A stretch of 64,000 nt of DNA from Uranotaenia lowii (Eukaryota; Arthropoda; Insecta; Diptera; Culicidae). Shown here in pieces: positions 12,101 through 37,968 of this stretch. The notes beneath the pieces were generated by a model. It made no database searches and had not been told where the DNA came from. It saw only the letters and a program-made list of their open reading frames with translations. Positions within the stretch are counted from its first letter, which is position 1, and each line of letters begins with the position of its first letter. The position numbers were made by a program, and so were the translations under genes. Where the stretch lies: the NCBI RefSeq assembly GCF_029784155.1, contig NC_073692.1, positions 279,454,413 through 279,518,412 on the forward strand, in the 5' to 3' direction.

Positions 12101-13569
12101 AACCTCAATGGCCTTTAACGGATGTTCAAAATTAAAATTTTTTAGGTTTATTCGCAGAATTTGAAGAAAAAAATAATACTGCCAAACCCTCGTTTAGTTT
12201 TTTATATTGATTAACCTCTTTAGTAAGCATTTTTATGATATAAAAGTGTTAATGCTTCTTCTTAACATTTCAACAGAATACATCGAAAGTCTATCTTTTT
12301 AATTTGGGAATAGGTGTTAGGAAAGAATTACAGGAAAGTTTAAAATGATAAATTTTATCAGGTCACAATGGCAAATCGCCAAAATTTCAACGTTACTAAG
12401 CTGTACTCGTTTTGAAAATGTATTATTCAGAAGAAAGAAAATCGCTTTCGTTTGCCAACAAAACAACGAAAATCTGTGGCGATGTGAAAAAGAATAATAA
12501 AACTGAGTTCACATCAGGATCAAGATCGTATAAAATGACGTCTGAAGTCAGTTTCAATCGGATATGATAGAAAGTCCGCATTGTTTGTAAATTTTGAAAT
12601 GATTTTTCTCCCGCGCGGGCTTCAAGTGAGAAAATCATCGACATGTTCTCTCTGAAACCATCCAAATGCCTAAAAATTAGATTGGAATTGAGGAATATTA
12701 ACCAATGAGAGAACTAGAAATTATTGTTGCTGCGATTTCAAGACTATGAGAGCAAAATCTTGCACTCTCTTGCATTTTTCAGGTAGGTATGAACAAAGAG
12801 TCGGATAACGCGCAATTGGTATAGTTTTCGTCGCTTTAGAAAGAAATGAAATTTATGTATGTATATTGCCTCCACTTTAGTAGGTAATTGCTGTTCAACT
12901 TTTATACGATCATTCTACAACGTATATAGAACGTATAACAAAACAGCATATGATTATAGCAACAAAAATGTTTGCTTGGTAAGAATATAGCTACAAAAAT
13001 GTTTGCTGGTTGAGGGTTAAAATTATTCCCTGGCCTGTTGTTTTTTTCTGGGATTTTAAGCCCAATGGGGTTATTCATCCCAACGCCCTTGGCCTGCCAG
13101 AACACCCCATGCCAAATTTTAGCTCGTTTGGTTGAATCTAAGGGGTTCATAAACGACCCCCAAGTTTATATGGAAATTTGGCACCATTTGTTTTAGCGAA
13201 ACTGAAAAATCTACTTTTTTGACTTTAATTTTTATGCACATGCTTTGAGTGCTCTACAAATTGAATCTAGATGTAATTTAAAACATTTGCCCATCGAACT
13301 TTAATATTACTAAATGAGTAAGGTAAATTGGATATTTTTTTTAAAACAATCCAGTCAACGAAAAAAACTTATATCATTTCTAGTGAATATTACCTCCAAT
13401 TTATTTTGAGTGTACTGTTGAGTTCATGTAAATTCTGATTGTCGTTTACATTTAGGTAGCTGTCACTATACATTTTACATTACCTTCTGGATTTTTTTAA
13501 ACTTTAAAGCGACCGTAGGTCATGTAGTTTTTAAAATTTGAAATGGTTGATGAGAAAATTGGCACTTAC
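9136..13569. other. AT-rich non-coding sequence, mostly unrecognised
   Basis: A very AT-rich 4.4-kb stretch without a supportable coding region. It may include the body of the Helitron-like element ending at 9107. Around 13010-13190 a GC-balanced segment looks like part of a dispersed repeat, but no second copy is in the window. Likely intronic. Confidence 0.5.
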
Positions 13570-14000
13570 TTTTTAATCCATCCGAAAAGTCCCATATTGG
13601 TGAAACGGCAACTGACCACCGACCGGGGTGCTGCTCGGGTCCACTTTCTGCAACGTAATCCTCCGAATGTCCGGCTAATGCACTATATTCACTTCAACTG
13701 TCTTCCAGAAGGAGGCGTTTCTGCAATTAATCCGTCCGAAACCGATCAGCTGGGCCACTCCCAGCGGTGAAACCCTACTGCCGAAAACCTAACAAAATAT
13801 CCACACCTGTTGTTGTTGTTGATCGATTGATGTCGCTGTTTCTTCTGTTCATGTGCCGTTGAGTTTTATTTCGCAAGGTTCCACATGTTGGCATTGCACA
13901 CTTCACGGGGGAAAAACTCTGAAGAAGAACACTTCACCCAATCCGTGTCCGAACAAAGAAAAAAAAAATCGCGAATCGATCCGTCAATTTCTACCCCTTG
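13570..14000 (-). other. Candidate 5' exon with short coding start (unidentified gene)
   Basis: In an otherwise AT-rich region, 13570-14000 is GC-balanced and non-repetitive. On the minus strand an ATG at 13595 opens MGLFGWIK. The reading stops being exon-like exactly at AA|GTAAGTG, a near-perfect splice donor (GT at 13569-13568) that would end a phase-2 first coding exon. The upstream minus-strand sequence looks like a 5' UTR, and a TCAGTT initiator-like motif is present. I do not recognise the protein from eight residues. The 5' limit is arbitrary. It could be a nested gene, an alternative exon, or chance. Confidence 0.3.
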
Positions 14001-14322
14001 CAATTTTGGACCTTTTTCACTTTTCCTTCACATTTAATGCACTTCACTTGCTGCTGTCTGTTACTATTGCTTCTGCTGCAGGACCGATTTATTGGTCAAC
14101 AATAAAAACAAAAACAAAAAACGCGATCAAAAATCAGTAACTGCCAATCAACGCTTCGATAGTTCACCACACAGTTTGATTGAATTGTTAAAAAGCGAAA
14201 GATCGAAAAACGTTTTCATCAACTTTTCAGTGCTCCACGTTACCATTGCAATGGGTTTTACTTCTCGATGAACACAGTTAATTGAAACAGTTTCGTTTTG
14301 CTTTTGACAAAATTATCGAAGA

Positions 14323-14822
14323 NNNNNNNNNNNNNNNNNNNNNNNNNNNNNNNNNNNNNNNNNNNNNNNNNNNNNNNNNNNNNNNNNNNNNNNNNNNNNN
14401 NNNNNNNNNNNNNNNNNNNNNNNNNNNNNNNNNNNNNNNNNNNNNNNNNNNNNNNNNNNNNNNNNNNNNNNNNNNNNNNNNNNNNNNNNNNNNNNNNNNN
14501 NNNNNNNNNNNNNNNNNNNNNNNNNNNNNNNNNNNNNNNNNNNNNNNNNNNNNNNNNNNNNNNNNNNNNNNNNNNNNNNNNNNNNNNNNNNNNNNNNNNN
14601 NNNNNNNNNNNNNNNNNNNNNNNNNNNNNNNNNNNNNNNNNNNNNNNNNNNNNNNNNNNNNNNNNNNNNNNNNNNNNNNNNNNNNNNNNNNNNNNNNNNN
14701 NNNNNNNNNNNNNNNNNNNNNNNNNNNNNNNNNNNNNNNNNNNNNNNNNNNNNNNNNNNNNNNNNNNNNNNNNNNNNNNNNNNNNNNNNNNNNNNNNNNN
14801 NNNNNNNNNNNNNNNNNNNNNN
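14323..14822. other. Assembly gap (500 N)
   Basis: Exactly 500 N, a conventional placeholder; true size unknown. The left flank is unique sequence and the right flank is CAGA satellite, so the missing piece probably contains the array start and perhaps the 5' end of the Helitron-like element. Confidence 0.99.

Positions 14823-29070
<14,248 letters not shown>

Positions 29071-29105
<35 letters not shown>
29071..29105. repeat. (CAGA)n right edge
   Basis: About nine CAGA tetramers close the satellite and abut the first ~147-bp unit (TTTTTTTGCATAACTCGAG). Confidence 0.95.
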
Positions 29106-29106
<1 letters not shown>

Positions 29107-31570
29107 TTTTTTTGCATAACTCGAGAACCCATCAAGCAAATGATATCAAATTTGGCATGAGGTGGTATTTGGGAACGGGGAATATTTCAATGAATATAAG
29201 GTACCCCTCCCTTCTCTCAGTGGGGTGATAGGAAGGGGGAGGGGGACTACCTTACAATTTTTCATATAAATCGAAAACTTATCAAGAAATTGAAACCAAA
29301 TTTGGCATGGGAAGGTATTTTTGTATGAAAAATATTTCAATGATTATTTGAGGCCACTCTCTTCCTGCAGTTGAAAGGGGAAGGACCTCTTACATATTGT
29401 TTTACATAAATCAAAAACTAATAAAGCAAATGGAACCAAATTTGGCATGGGAAGGTATTTGGATACGAATAATATTTCAATGATTATTTGATACCCCTCC
29501 CTCTTTCCAGTAGGGGGATATAAAGAGGGGAGGGGCCCTCTTTTTAATTTTTTACATAACTCAAAAACTAATTTGGGGGGAGGGGCCCTCTTTTTAATTT
29601 TTTACATAACTCAAAAACAAAATTTGGCATGACCGTATGTTTGGGAACGTGACATGTTCTAATGATTGTTTGAGACCCCTTCCTTTTTCCAGCGGGGAGA
29701 AAGGAAAGAGGGAGGGAAGTTTCATAAAAATTTTATTGCATAACACAAGAACTACAACAACAAATGGAACCAAATTTGGCATGGTTACGAGAAATGCTTC
29801 TATGAATATTTCGTATCTCTCACACTTCCAAAAAGGTGGATGAAAAGGGGGAGAAGAGGTCTCCCTTACAATTTTCAGTATAACTGGAGAGCTGATCGAG
29901 CAAATTGAACCATATGTGGCATGTGAGGGTATTTGGATACGAGAAATGATTGTAGGGGAAAAGTTCATATAACGCCCCATGTGGCTAATACGCGCCACTC
30001 TTGTTTTGAAGAATCTAAAACATTTTAAGCCTGCAAAATATTACCAATTTGTTTTAAATGCTGTGATTGGTCATGGCAAGTATGAATTTTTCCTTAAAAT
30101 GCCCCTCCGTCGTGATAATTTCACAATTCAGGTTTTTCTTCATTTCGATCTAAATTTTAAAACACTTTCAATAAGGTGTCACCAAGCAGACAAAAACGAA
30201 TAAGGCAATATTTTCTGACACATCGATAGAGCAAAATCTAAACTTTGGTTTTATGCTAAAAAATTATACTGAACTCGCTAAGGTATGCTTTTTATGGGTA
30301 TGTTCTATCACGGCCCATGCGCTTGTTATAACGCGCCAATCGTAGTAGGCTGAAAATAGCATTAATTTTTCAAAAAGGCCAATTTTCATTAAAAATGAAC
30401 AAAAAGTCTTAAACCATATTTTGAGCATTAATTCAGCCCAAAAAATCTACTTTTCTTTTTTTTTTAATTTTGATTAGTCCATTTTGATTTTATTTTCATT
30501 CAAAGTGTCTGTAAGTATTGGTGTGTTTTCGGTCTTCGGCTGCTTTCGGGTGCGTTCGGCTGCTAGGCGCGTATTGAATACACAGCGGCGCGTATTTGCA
30601 ACACAGTTTTGTTCGGTGGCTTTTAATATGCTTTTTAAAAATCAAGTTTTTGAAGCAACTATAGCAATTTGAGTAATAAAAAATCATAGGCATTTGTAGA
30701 AAACACTTTTCTTCAACGATTACACCCATTTTTACTACAATTTGTACGTGGAATACATAGGAAATCAGCGATTCGCTTAGGTGGCGCATAATAGGGCATG
30801 TTCCCCTACTGTAAATTGAAGCGTCACCTTTTTTCAACGGAAAGATAAAAAGGGGGAAAGGGGGGCTTCCATACAATTTTTTAGCATAACTCGAGAATTA
30901 ATAGAGCAAATGAAATAAAATTTAGTATCAAAAAGTATTTGAGAACAAAAAATACTTTTATGAATATTATGTTTTCACCCCTCCATTCAATGGAGAGAAC
31001 GGATGGGGGATGGTACTTCCTTACAAGTTTATGCATAACTCAAGAATTTACAACGCAAATAAAAACAAATTTGGCGTGGAATGGTATTTTACGAGAAATT
31101 TTTTTACGTCAAACAATTCCTTTCTTGCAATAAGATGATAGAATTGGGAGCAGAGGAAGGGAAGAGGAGAGAAATGAACAAAACTTAACATGGAAAATCA
31201 TTTTGGTATGATTCTATGATTATCTGACACACCATGCTCTATTCAGTGAGTAGGTACATGGGAGGAGGGAGGTTAGCCCAATACAATTTTGTTAGCATTA
31301 GTTCTCAATTCATGCTAACGAAGCCAACAAATGGAAACAAATATGACATGGAAAGGTACTTGGTTACGAGATATGTTTCTACGATTGTTATAGACCCTTT
31401 CGCTTTACAGTGTAGAGAGGAGAAAAAAGGAGGGGGTTCCATATAAATTTTGTTGTAAAGCTTAAAAACTTATCAACCAATTTAACAATATTTGATACAA
31501 AATGATTTTCGGGAATGAATAAAATGGGTATGATTATTAAAGATCACCCACCATTCAGCAGGGGGAGGGA
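29106..31570. repeat. ~147-bp tandem repeat, about eleven diverged units
   Basis: The phrase CATAACTCGAGAACT-N-ATCAAGCAAATGG, followed by AAATTTGGCATGG, GGTATTTGG and a C-rich/G-rich pair (CCCCTCCC ... GGGGGAGGGG), recurs with spacing 134-152 bp. Unit anchors lie near 29115, 29263, 29405, 29555, 29739, 29876, 30884, 31033, 31296 and 31453. A 40-bp piece (about 29531-29570) is duplicated at 29581-29620. Units become more diverged to the right. The array lies between the CAGA satellite and the Helitron-like 3' end. An 856-bp insertion splits one unit (29953-30808). Confidence 0.85.
29953..30808. mobile_element. MITE-like insertion within the 147-bp array
   Basis: The ends are TAGGGGAA (29953) and TTCCCCTA (to 30808), a perfect 8-bp inverted repeat. 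Subterminal motifs are shared near both ends (ATAACGCCCCAT, GCGCCA, ATAGGGCATG). Removing 856 bp restores a 152-bp spacing between flanking array anchors, matching the array period, which supports these borders. No coding capacity is seen. A target-site duplication is not clear, so the superfamily is open. Confidence 0.6.
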
Positions 31571-31580
31571 AGGACAGGGG

Positions 31581-31732
31581 GCAAATAATTCAACTAATAA
31601 AATATGGTTGTTTTTGCTTGATATATTCTGGATTTATGCTAGAAAACTGATAAGAGAGCCCATCAGTTCTCTAGCATAAATCCATAATATATCAAGCAAA
31701 AACAACCAGATTTAATCAGTTGAATTATTTGC
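31581..31732. repeat. 152-bp near-perfect palindrome (long hairpin)
   Basis: Arms 31581-31651 and 31662-31732 (71 nt each) are reverse complements with about five mismatches, separated by a 10-nt loop. The outer ends read GCAAATAATTCAACT and AGTTGAATTATTTGC. It lies between the 147-bp array and the Helitron-like 3' end. Confidence 0.9.
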
Positions 31733-31991
31733 GTACGATTTATTTGAGACTCTCCTTTTTTAGGGCGAAGCTTAAAGAAACAGATTAAAATTATCAGATC
31801 TTTGACACAAATTAATGGATTAAGATTCAGAATATAAGTTTAAGTAATTTTTGGATTGCCATCCGAAACTCCAGCTGCAGCTTTCATTTTATAGCGGTTG
31901 CTTATGAATTATGTTATAATTTGATTTAAAATAATGAAAACAAAACAGTAAAAATTTGAGTAAATTCTGAAAATATCATTCGATTTTGAAA

Positions 31992-32020
31992 GGTGTAGCA
32001 AAGCACACCGGGTCAGCTAG
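31992..32020 (+). mobile_element. Helitron-like 3' terminus (plus orientation)
   Basis: Hairpin GGTGTAGCAAAGCACACC (31992-32009), then GGGTCAG, then CTAG (32017-32020), then host T. This matches the Helitron 3' rule (hairpin about 10 nt before CTRR, insertion before T). It shares GGGTCAGCTAGT with the end at 9107, while the stem sequence differs but still pairs. The associated element would extend leftward through the palindrome, the 147-bp units and the CAGA satellite. Helitron relatives with internal tandem repeats (DINE-1/HINE type) are known. The 5' end is not identified and may be in the gap at 14323. Confidence 0.6.
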
Positions 32021-32176
32021 TATCTAAATAAAATGCCCAGACTTTGTTAGCTTCAGCCAACGAAAATGCGGGATAATTCTGCAAGTCTTACTGTAGAGGG
32101 CATCCTTAAATTATATTAAAGTGAAACTTCTCAAAATATTATTTAACGGAGGTCCCCTTACCTGTTATATTTTATG

Positions 32177-32676
32177 NNNNNNNNNNNNNNNNNNNNNNNN
32201 NNNNNNNNNNNNNNNNNNNNNNNNNNNNNNNNNNNNNNNNNNNNNNNNNNNNNNNNNNNNNNNNNNNNNNNNNNNNNNNNNNNNNNNNNNNNNNNNNNNN
32301 NNNNNNNNNNNNNNNNNNNNNNNNNNNNNNNNNNNNNNNNNNNNNNNNNNNNNNNNNNNNNNNNNNNNNNNNNNNNNNNNNNNNNNNNNNNNNNNNNNNN
32401 NNNNNNNNNNNNNNNNNNNNNNNNNNNNNNNNNNNNNNNNNNNNNNNNNNNNNNNNNNNNNNNNNNNNNNNNNNNNNNNNNNNNNNNNNNNNNNNNNNNN
32501 NNNNNNNNNNNNNNNNNNNNNNNNNNNNNNNNNNNNNNNNNNNNNNNNNNNNNNNNNNNNNNNNNNNNNNNNNNNNNNNNNNNNNNNNNNNNNNNNNNNN
32601 NNNNNNNNNNNNNNNNNNNNNNNNNNNNNNNNNNNNNNNNNNNNNNNNNNNNNNNNNNNNNNNNNNNNNNNNNNNN
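32177..32676. other. Assembly gap (500 N)
   Basis: Exactly 500 N; apparent open frames across it are meaningless. Confidence 0.99.
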
Positions 32677-33179
32677 AGTGTCTCATGAGAATATTCTATT
32701 TGATTTTTATGAATCGTTAATCGCTATCCATCAAAAATTCAGTTGATCCGAATACTAATTTTTCCATCAGAATTGTTCGATCTCCAGGAAAAGATCGATA
32801 TACAAGATCTATTTTCAAGGTCGATTCAAATTAACAGATGCACATAAAATATTGAAGCATGAAGATAGATCTTTGATTGATCGATTTTGTAGGATTAAGT
32901 GTTTGGCTTAAGGGTTTGTAAGGGTTGTTGAGGATTTTTAAGCTTTTAAAAAGCATATACTTAGCACAAAGTTTCAAAGAAATGTTAACCTTCTACCAAG
33001 GAAAAAAAATATCCACATAATTTACTCATGTTGAATACTGGTTCGATTCAAAATTGGGATAAAATATCTTCATCTCACGGACAAAAAAAATCAAAATCGA
33101 ATTGAAAATATAATTTTATCGACTATTCTTCAGGCTAAGGAATCGATCTAAAAATTAATAAAGGCAGTTCATATTGAAA
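32677..33179. other. AT-rich non-coding sequence
   Basis: Unique-looking sequence between the gap and the recognisable start of the LINE at about 33180. No feature seen. Confidence 0.5.
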
Positions 33180-33205
33180 AAAATAAAAAATGGAAGCATA
33201 ATCCG

Positions 33206-33550
33206 ATGATTGCTACTGTGGAAGTTGATCCGGAAACTTTTAGTGGTTTGATAAAACGCGGTAAAGTAAATATTGGCTGGGAACGTTGCAAAATTTTTGA
33301 AGACATTAATGTTTTGCGTTGTTATAAGTGTTGGAATTATGGTCATAAAGCTGAATTTTGCAAAGAGTCAATCCGTTGTGCTAAGTGCGGCGAAGGTCAC
33401 GATACAAAAGAATGCAGTGCACAATTTGAAAAGTGTATAAATTGTGTTAATTTTAATAGCACAGTGAAGTTAGACTTGCAGAAGCAAGTTGATATTTGCC
33501 ACCCTGCATGGAGTTATGATTGCGAAATATATAAAAGAAAAGCCTCTTAG
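33206..33550 (+). pseudogene. LINE ORF1 (gag-like) C-terminal fragment with zinc knuckles
   Basis: The translated fragment contains CYKCWNYGHKAEFC (CX2CX4HX4C), then CAKCGEGHDTKEC (CX2CX3HX4C), and the beginning of a third knuckle (CINC). These CCHC knuckles are typical of LINE ORF1 nucleic-acid chaperones that bind the element RNA. The reading is open a few codons upstream of 33206 and lacks the N-terminal part of ORF1. After the third CxxC the sequence departs from the family pattern and ends at a stop, so it is truncated or rearranged. Confidence 0.75.
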
Positions 33551-33604
33551 GCGAAAATGTTCATCGATTATGGTAAATAGCAATCAAAATCAGATATTTT
33601 ATAT

Positions 33605-34459
33605 TTAAATGTTTGCGGCTTGCTAAGTAGCTTCGAGGAAATTTGCGTAGTAGCTCATGAATTAAAGCCTAAAATTTTAGTGCTAGTTGAAACCCACTTA
33701 ACGGAGGATTTGAATTCAAATACTTTGGACATATTTGGTTACACCATGATTCACTGCTTTTCGCATTCAAGACATACTGGAGGAGTATCAATGTACGTAC
33801 GAAAGATTTTTAAAATCGACATTTTATTAAATGCAGGTATTGAAATGAACTGGATTCTGGCAGCCAAACTCAATGATGGAAAAAGGCAAATCGTCGTTGG
33901 AGGAATTTATCATTCACCGAGTGCAAGCAATGCTCGGTTTTTAGATATTATGGAAAATAGTTGGCTTAGTCAAACTGTTGTAGACGAAATTGATAACATC
34001 TTCTGTGGTGATTATAACATTAATTTCAACAATGAAGCAGAGTGCAGGGATCTGAAACGTGTCATGGAGGCATATGGTTTTCGACAAATTGTTATGGAAG
34101 ACACTCGTATCACGGTATCCAGCAGTTCTAGGATAGATTTGGTGTTCACAAATGTGGAGAGAGCTAAGGCGAATATCGTTACTGATTTTCGGGTGTCAGA
34201 TCATGAGACAATAAATATTGAAGTTGGATTTAGTACTAATGATGATCTACCTAAGATCCAGCAGATTGTGAATGATTGGAGTCAGTATAACAACATTGTG
34301 TTTCGACAGCTTCTTGAGGCAGGTTTGCCAACATTGGAATGCGCTGACTTTAATGAGTTGGTAAGACGTATCGATGTTTTATTGAAAGATAGTGTTAATG
34401 CACTTGTTCGTAAAAAAATGGTACTTAATGGTATCGAACGTGGTACTCCAGAAGCATAA
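33605..34459 (+). pseudogene. LINE ORF2 apurinic-like endonuclease domain
   Basis: N-terminal part of the LINE pol protein: exonuclease-endonuclease-phosphatase fold that nicks target DNA for target-primed reverse transcription. Visible motifs, in order: LNVCGL near the start, the catalytic-type VETHL, GGIYHSP, CGDYNINF (the GDxN motif), RIDLVFTN and the terminal SDHETI. The frame stops at 34457-34459 in GTPEA-stop. The continuation (IIEIKRRRDKLYK) is in another frame from 34456, showing a single frameshift between endonuclease and RT. Real frames begin upstream of the first start-like codon, so the left border is approximate. Confidence 0.82.
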
Positions 34460-36384
34460 TTGAAATCAAAAGACGTAGAGACAAACTTTACAAACAATTT
34501 TTAAGAACAAAATGTTCAAGAAGTTGGCATAAGTACAAAGTTGCGAGAAACGAATATTCGCGAAAAATAAAAGAAGCTAAAAACCAATCCATCCAAGATG
34601 AGCTGGAGAGAAACAAATCTAATGGGAAACAATTGTGGAAAACAATAAAAAGGTTGATGAAGTCAAATAGTACCAGGACAGATTCGGTCTCATTCAGCGG
34701 AGTTGAAGTCAAAGACGAAAAAGAAATAGCTGAGAAGTTCAATGACTTCTTTATTGATAGCGTCATGGAAATTCATAACAGCATCCCGGCAAGCTCTAAT
34801 GGCTACGTGGATCAGAGTTTGTACAACAGTGGAGAATTTCACACATTCGAAACAATAAGTAGTCAAGATTTTGACGAAATAGTAAACGATTTGAAACCCA
34901 CAGCTGGTATCGAAAATGTCTCCCTAAAAATTTTTAAGGATTCGTTGCTGGTATTAGCCAACCCGTTGAGAAATGTTATAAACACGAGTCTGCAGTTAGG
35001 AATAATACCTAATACATGGAAGTGTTCTACTGTAGTTCCCATTGAAAAACAGAAAAATGCACAAGAGGCGACGTTTTATCGTCCTATAAACATGTTAGAA
35101 ATTCAAGAAAAGGTTCTAGAATTAGCAGTAAAACAGCAAATCTTACGCTTTATTGAGCGTGAAGACATATTGATTGCTGAACAGTCTGGATTCAGAAAGC
35201 AGCATTCAACTGAATCTGCAGTTAACTTAATACTTCGAAATTGGAAGATTAATATTGAAAACGGAAACTACATAGTGGCTGTGTTTCTAGACTTCAAGAG
35301 AGCATTCGAAACTATTGATCGGCTACTGCTGTTAGAAGTGTTGGTAAAAATTGGCATCAATGGTACGGTTCTAAGCTGGTTCAAAAATTATTTGGAGAAT
35401 AGAATGCAACGAACAAAATATGGTTTATCTTACTCGCGATACAGAGAAAATAACCTAGGAGTTCCCCAAGGAAGTGTGTTGGGTCCCTTGTTATTTATAT
35501 TGTACATCAATGACATGAAAATGTGCTTAAATCACGGCCGCCTCAAGCTATTTGCAGATGATTCCGTCTCCTATTGGAGTGGAAATGACCTAGAACTCGT
35601 TGTACAGAAAGCAAATGCTGATTTGAAAAATATTGCAGATTTTTTGAAACACAGAAAATTATGTCTAAATCTTGATAAAACCAACTGGATGATTATTGGA
35701 AATCGCAAAATAGGAGTAAGCCCTAAGTTATTAATCGATTGTTGTGAGATCGAAAGGGTTCGTCAAGTCAAATACCTAGGAGTACAAGTCGATGAAAAAT
35801 TGAATTTTATAGCTCACATAGACTACACAATCAAAAAGATTGCCGTGAAATATGGTGTACTTTGTAGAGTAAGTAGATATATGACTTTCTGGTCGAAAAT
35901 AATCTACGTTAAATCTGTTATTATGCCACATTTCGACTATTGCGCTACAATTTTACTGCATGCATCTGATACACAAACAAAGCGCCTACAAAGAATACAA
36001 AATAAGATCATGCGAGTAGTGATACGATGTAATCGATACACACCAAGTTCATTGATGCTCGACATACTTCAATGGTTGTCAGTGAAACAGAGAATTGCGT
36101 ATAACAGTTTGATTTTTATATATAAAATGAAGAACAGAATGTTACCGGCTTACTTAATGGACGGTTTGCAGTACGGCAACGATGTACATAGCTACAAAAC
36201 GAGAAGAGCCCATGATTTCAGATTACCGAATACGAGAAAGGAAATGACAAAACGATCAGTTTTCTACAACGGTCTAAAAATGTTTAACAGCCTGCCGCAG
36301 AATATCAAAGACAGTTCAAACATAAAAACTTTCAAGAAACTGGCAATACAACACGTTAAACAGACAATTCGAAATATTGACTAA
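34456..36384 (+). pseudogene. LINE ORF2 reverse transcriptase and C-terminal region
   Basis: RT of the same element, open from 34456 to the stop at 36384. It starts with a basic helix linker (KRRRDKLYK). Counted from codon 34633, RT block A FLDFKRAFE is at about residues 218-226, the GVPQGSVLGP motif at 276-285 and the catalytic FADD at 307-310. A C-terminal domain follows, with MPHFDYC, LQRIQNKIMRVV and YTPSSLMLDILQWLSVKQR, resembling CR1/L2-type elements. No internal stop is seen in this half. It is separated from the endonuclease by one frameshift, so the protein as a whole is broken. Confidence 0.88.
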
Positions 36385-36614
36385 TCCTAAAAAGGATCAT
36401 ATGCTTGTTATGAAAATCTGGCGAAATACCAGATATAAAATTGTACGGTGATGGACATACGCGGGAGTTAGACAAACAAGTCGTACAGAATTAGATAAAA
36501 TAGTGCAAACAAAATTATCCATAGGATAAACTGTCCCTCCCACTTCTAAAGAAGCGTATGGGGTGGAGGAAGGACCCAATTGGGCCTGTAGGACCATCAC
36601 AAAAAAAAAAAAAA

Positions 36615-37734
36615 TCTAAAAATTCAAAAATTTTAGTTGAAAAATCGAGCTTTCAATGATCGGTCCAAAATCGAATAACACTTTTTGACACTAATAACTA
36701 AAATTTTTTTCAGAATTCTGATAGTATTTGTTATCTTATCAGCAATGTCATTTGTCTCGAACCAAATATTTCTTTGACTTGCTCATAGAAAATTGCTAAT
36801 AATAAATAGTTGGAGCTTTTGAAGTTTGTTCTGCTTTCATTTTTTTTTTTCAAACTATTTCATCAGAGCATCTAATAAAGTAAACTCGTAAATCTAGGAA
36901 TTTCCAGAGTTTCATTCAAATTATTCCTATTATTTTGCTTTCTAGGGTTGAATAAACTTCTGCAAGTGTTTTTTTAAAATTATTCTCCCTTTTTGTAAGA
37001 AGAAGCTTATCCAGGGCCGAAGTAAGAACCACCGCGTGGGGGTTGTTTTTGTGACTGATTTTTATATGATATTTTTGCTCAAACAACATGAACAAAAAAA
37101 TTTAAAAAAAATGTATATAGTTTTTGGTTTTTGCAGTTTCTAGTTTCAAATCGCAACTTTTTTTTTAAATACGTACTAAAGTCATAATAATAGAAAGCTT
37201 AATTTAAAAAAAAAGTTTAATGAAGCCTTAAGTAACAATTAAAGAAATAGTTTTCATTGATGTTCAATTTATTTTCATTTGCTCAAAAGTCTGGAAGATT
37301 AAGATGATTTGATTAGAGCACAGGAAACGTGGAAGCCTTCAATTTATTCCATAAAAACTTATTTTATGGTCAATTTAATTGAACTTAGTCTTCCAAACTC
37401 TTGAACAAATTCAAAGATTTTAACCGTCTCGATGAAAATATATCAAATTTTCAGTAGTGAAAGATCAAAATTTTGCGATTCTTGCAAATCCTTTCCTAAT
37501 TTAAGATTTGAGATAGAAATTTGACTTTTGATTTTAGTGCAATACTCAAAATATACACCGAAAATGGAATTCTCTGCGTATTTTTTTTATGTGAAGATGG
37601 CATGTTTCTTTGTCAGCAAATTTTTTTTAATTTTGATGATTTTTTTCAGGATCAATTAAGGGGTTTTTTAAGACAAAGCTACCAAAATAAACTTAAATTA
37701 TTATTTATATTTGTGAATTTTATCTGAAAGTTGT
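36615..37734. other. AT-rich non-coding sequence
   Basis: No gene or repeat recognised; many T and A runs. Probably intronic. Confidence 0.5.
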
Positions 37735-37968
37735 AATTTTTTTGTCTTTGTTTTAGAGACTTTCAGCCTTCGGCTGGTTCATATCTGCGATCTTACTCCC
37801 TAGAGATTACAACTATCGTTTTCTTTGCTAAGGGTTTTTCATTTAGTTATAATTGTGTAAGAAGATTCACAAAATTTTCTTAACGTAGATTTAAGAAGGG
37901 TCGGGATTCAATCCCTGACCTCTTGCTTATAAACTAGACACGTTAGCCATTAGACCAAAAGACTAAGT
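37735..37968 (-). repeat. tRNA-derived SINE
   Basis: On the minus strand it begins with a tRNA-like head (about 37963-37901): TGGTCTAATGGCTAACGTG resembles a pol III A box and GGGATTGAATCCC a B box. It ends in GAACCAGCCGAAGGCTGAAA, then GTCTCTAAAACAAAGAC and A-rich sequence. The same tail (GAACCAGCC..GGCTGAAA..CTCT..AAAGACAAAA) recurs at 63563-63608. It is not a functional tRNA because the acceptor ends do not pair. Confidence 0.65.

Larger units (their letters stand above)
33180..36614 (+). mobile_element. Non-LTR retrotransposon (CR1/L2-like LINE), 5'-truncated, decayed
   Basis: Ordered ORF1 zinc-knuckle fragment, endonuclease, reverse transcriptase and a ~215-bp 3' UTR ending in a 14-A run (about 36601-36614). 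The order and the FADD-type RT suggest the CR1/L2-Jockey group; exact clade is uncertain. ORF1 is incomplete and the pol region has a frameshift near 34455, so the copy is dead although most of the RT frame is open. Confidence 0.88.

Noticed and set aside
32121..32746. Open frames across 32177-32676 (and likewise 57574-58230)
   Set aside because: They consist almost entirely of N; no sequence evidence.
37901..37963. Functional tRNA gene on the minus strand
   Set aside because: A- and B-box-like motifs exist but the acceptor ends do not pair and a SINE tail follows; better explained as a SINE head.
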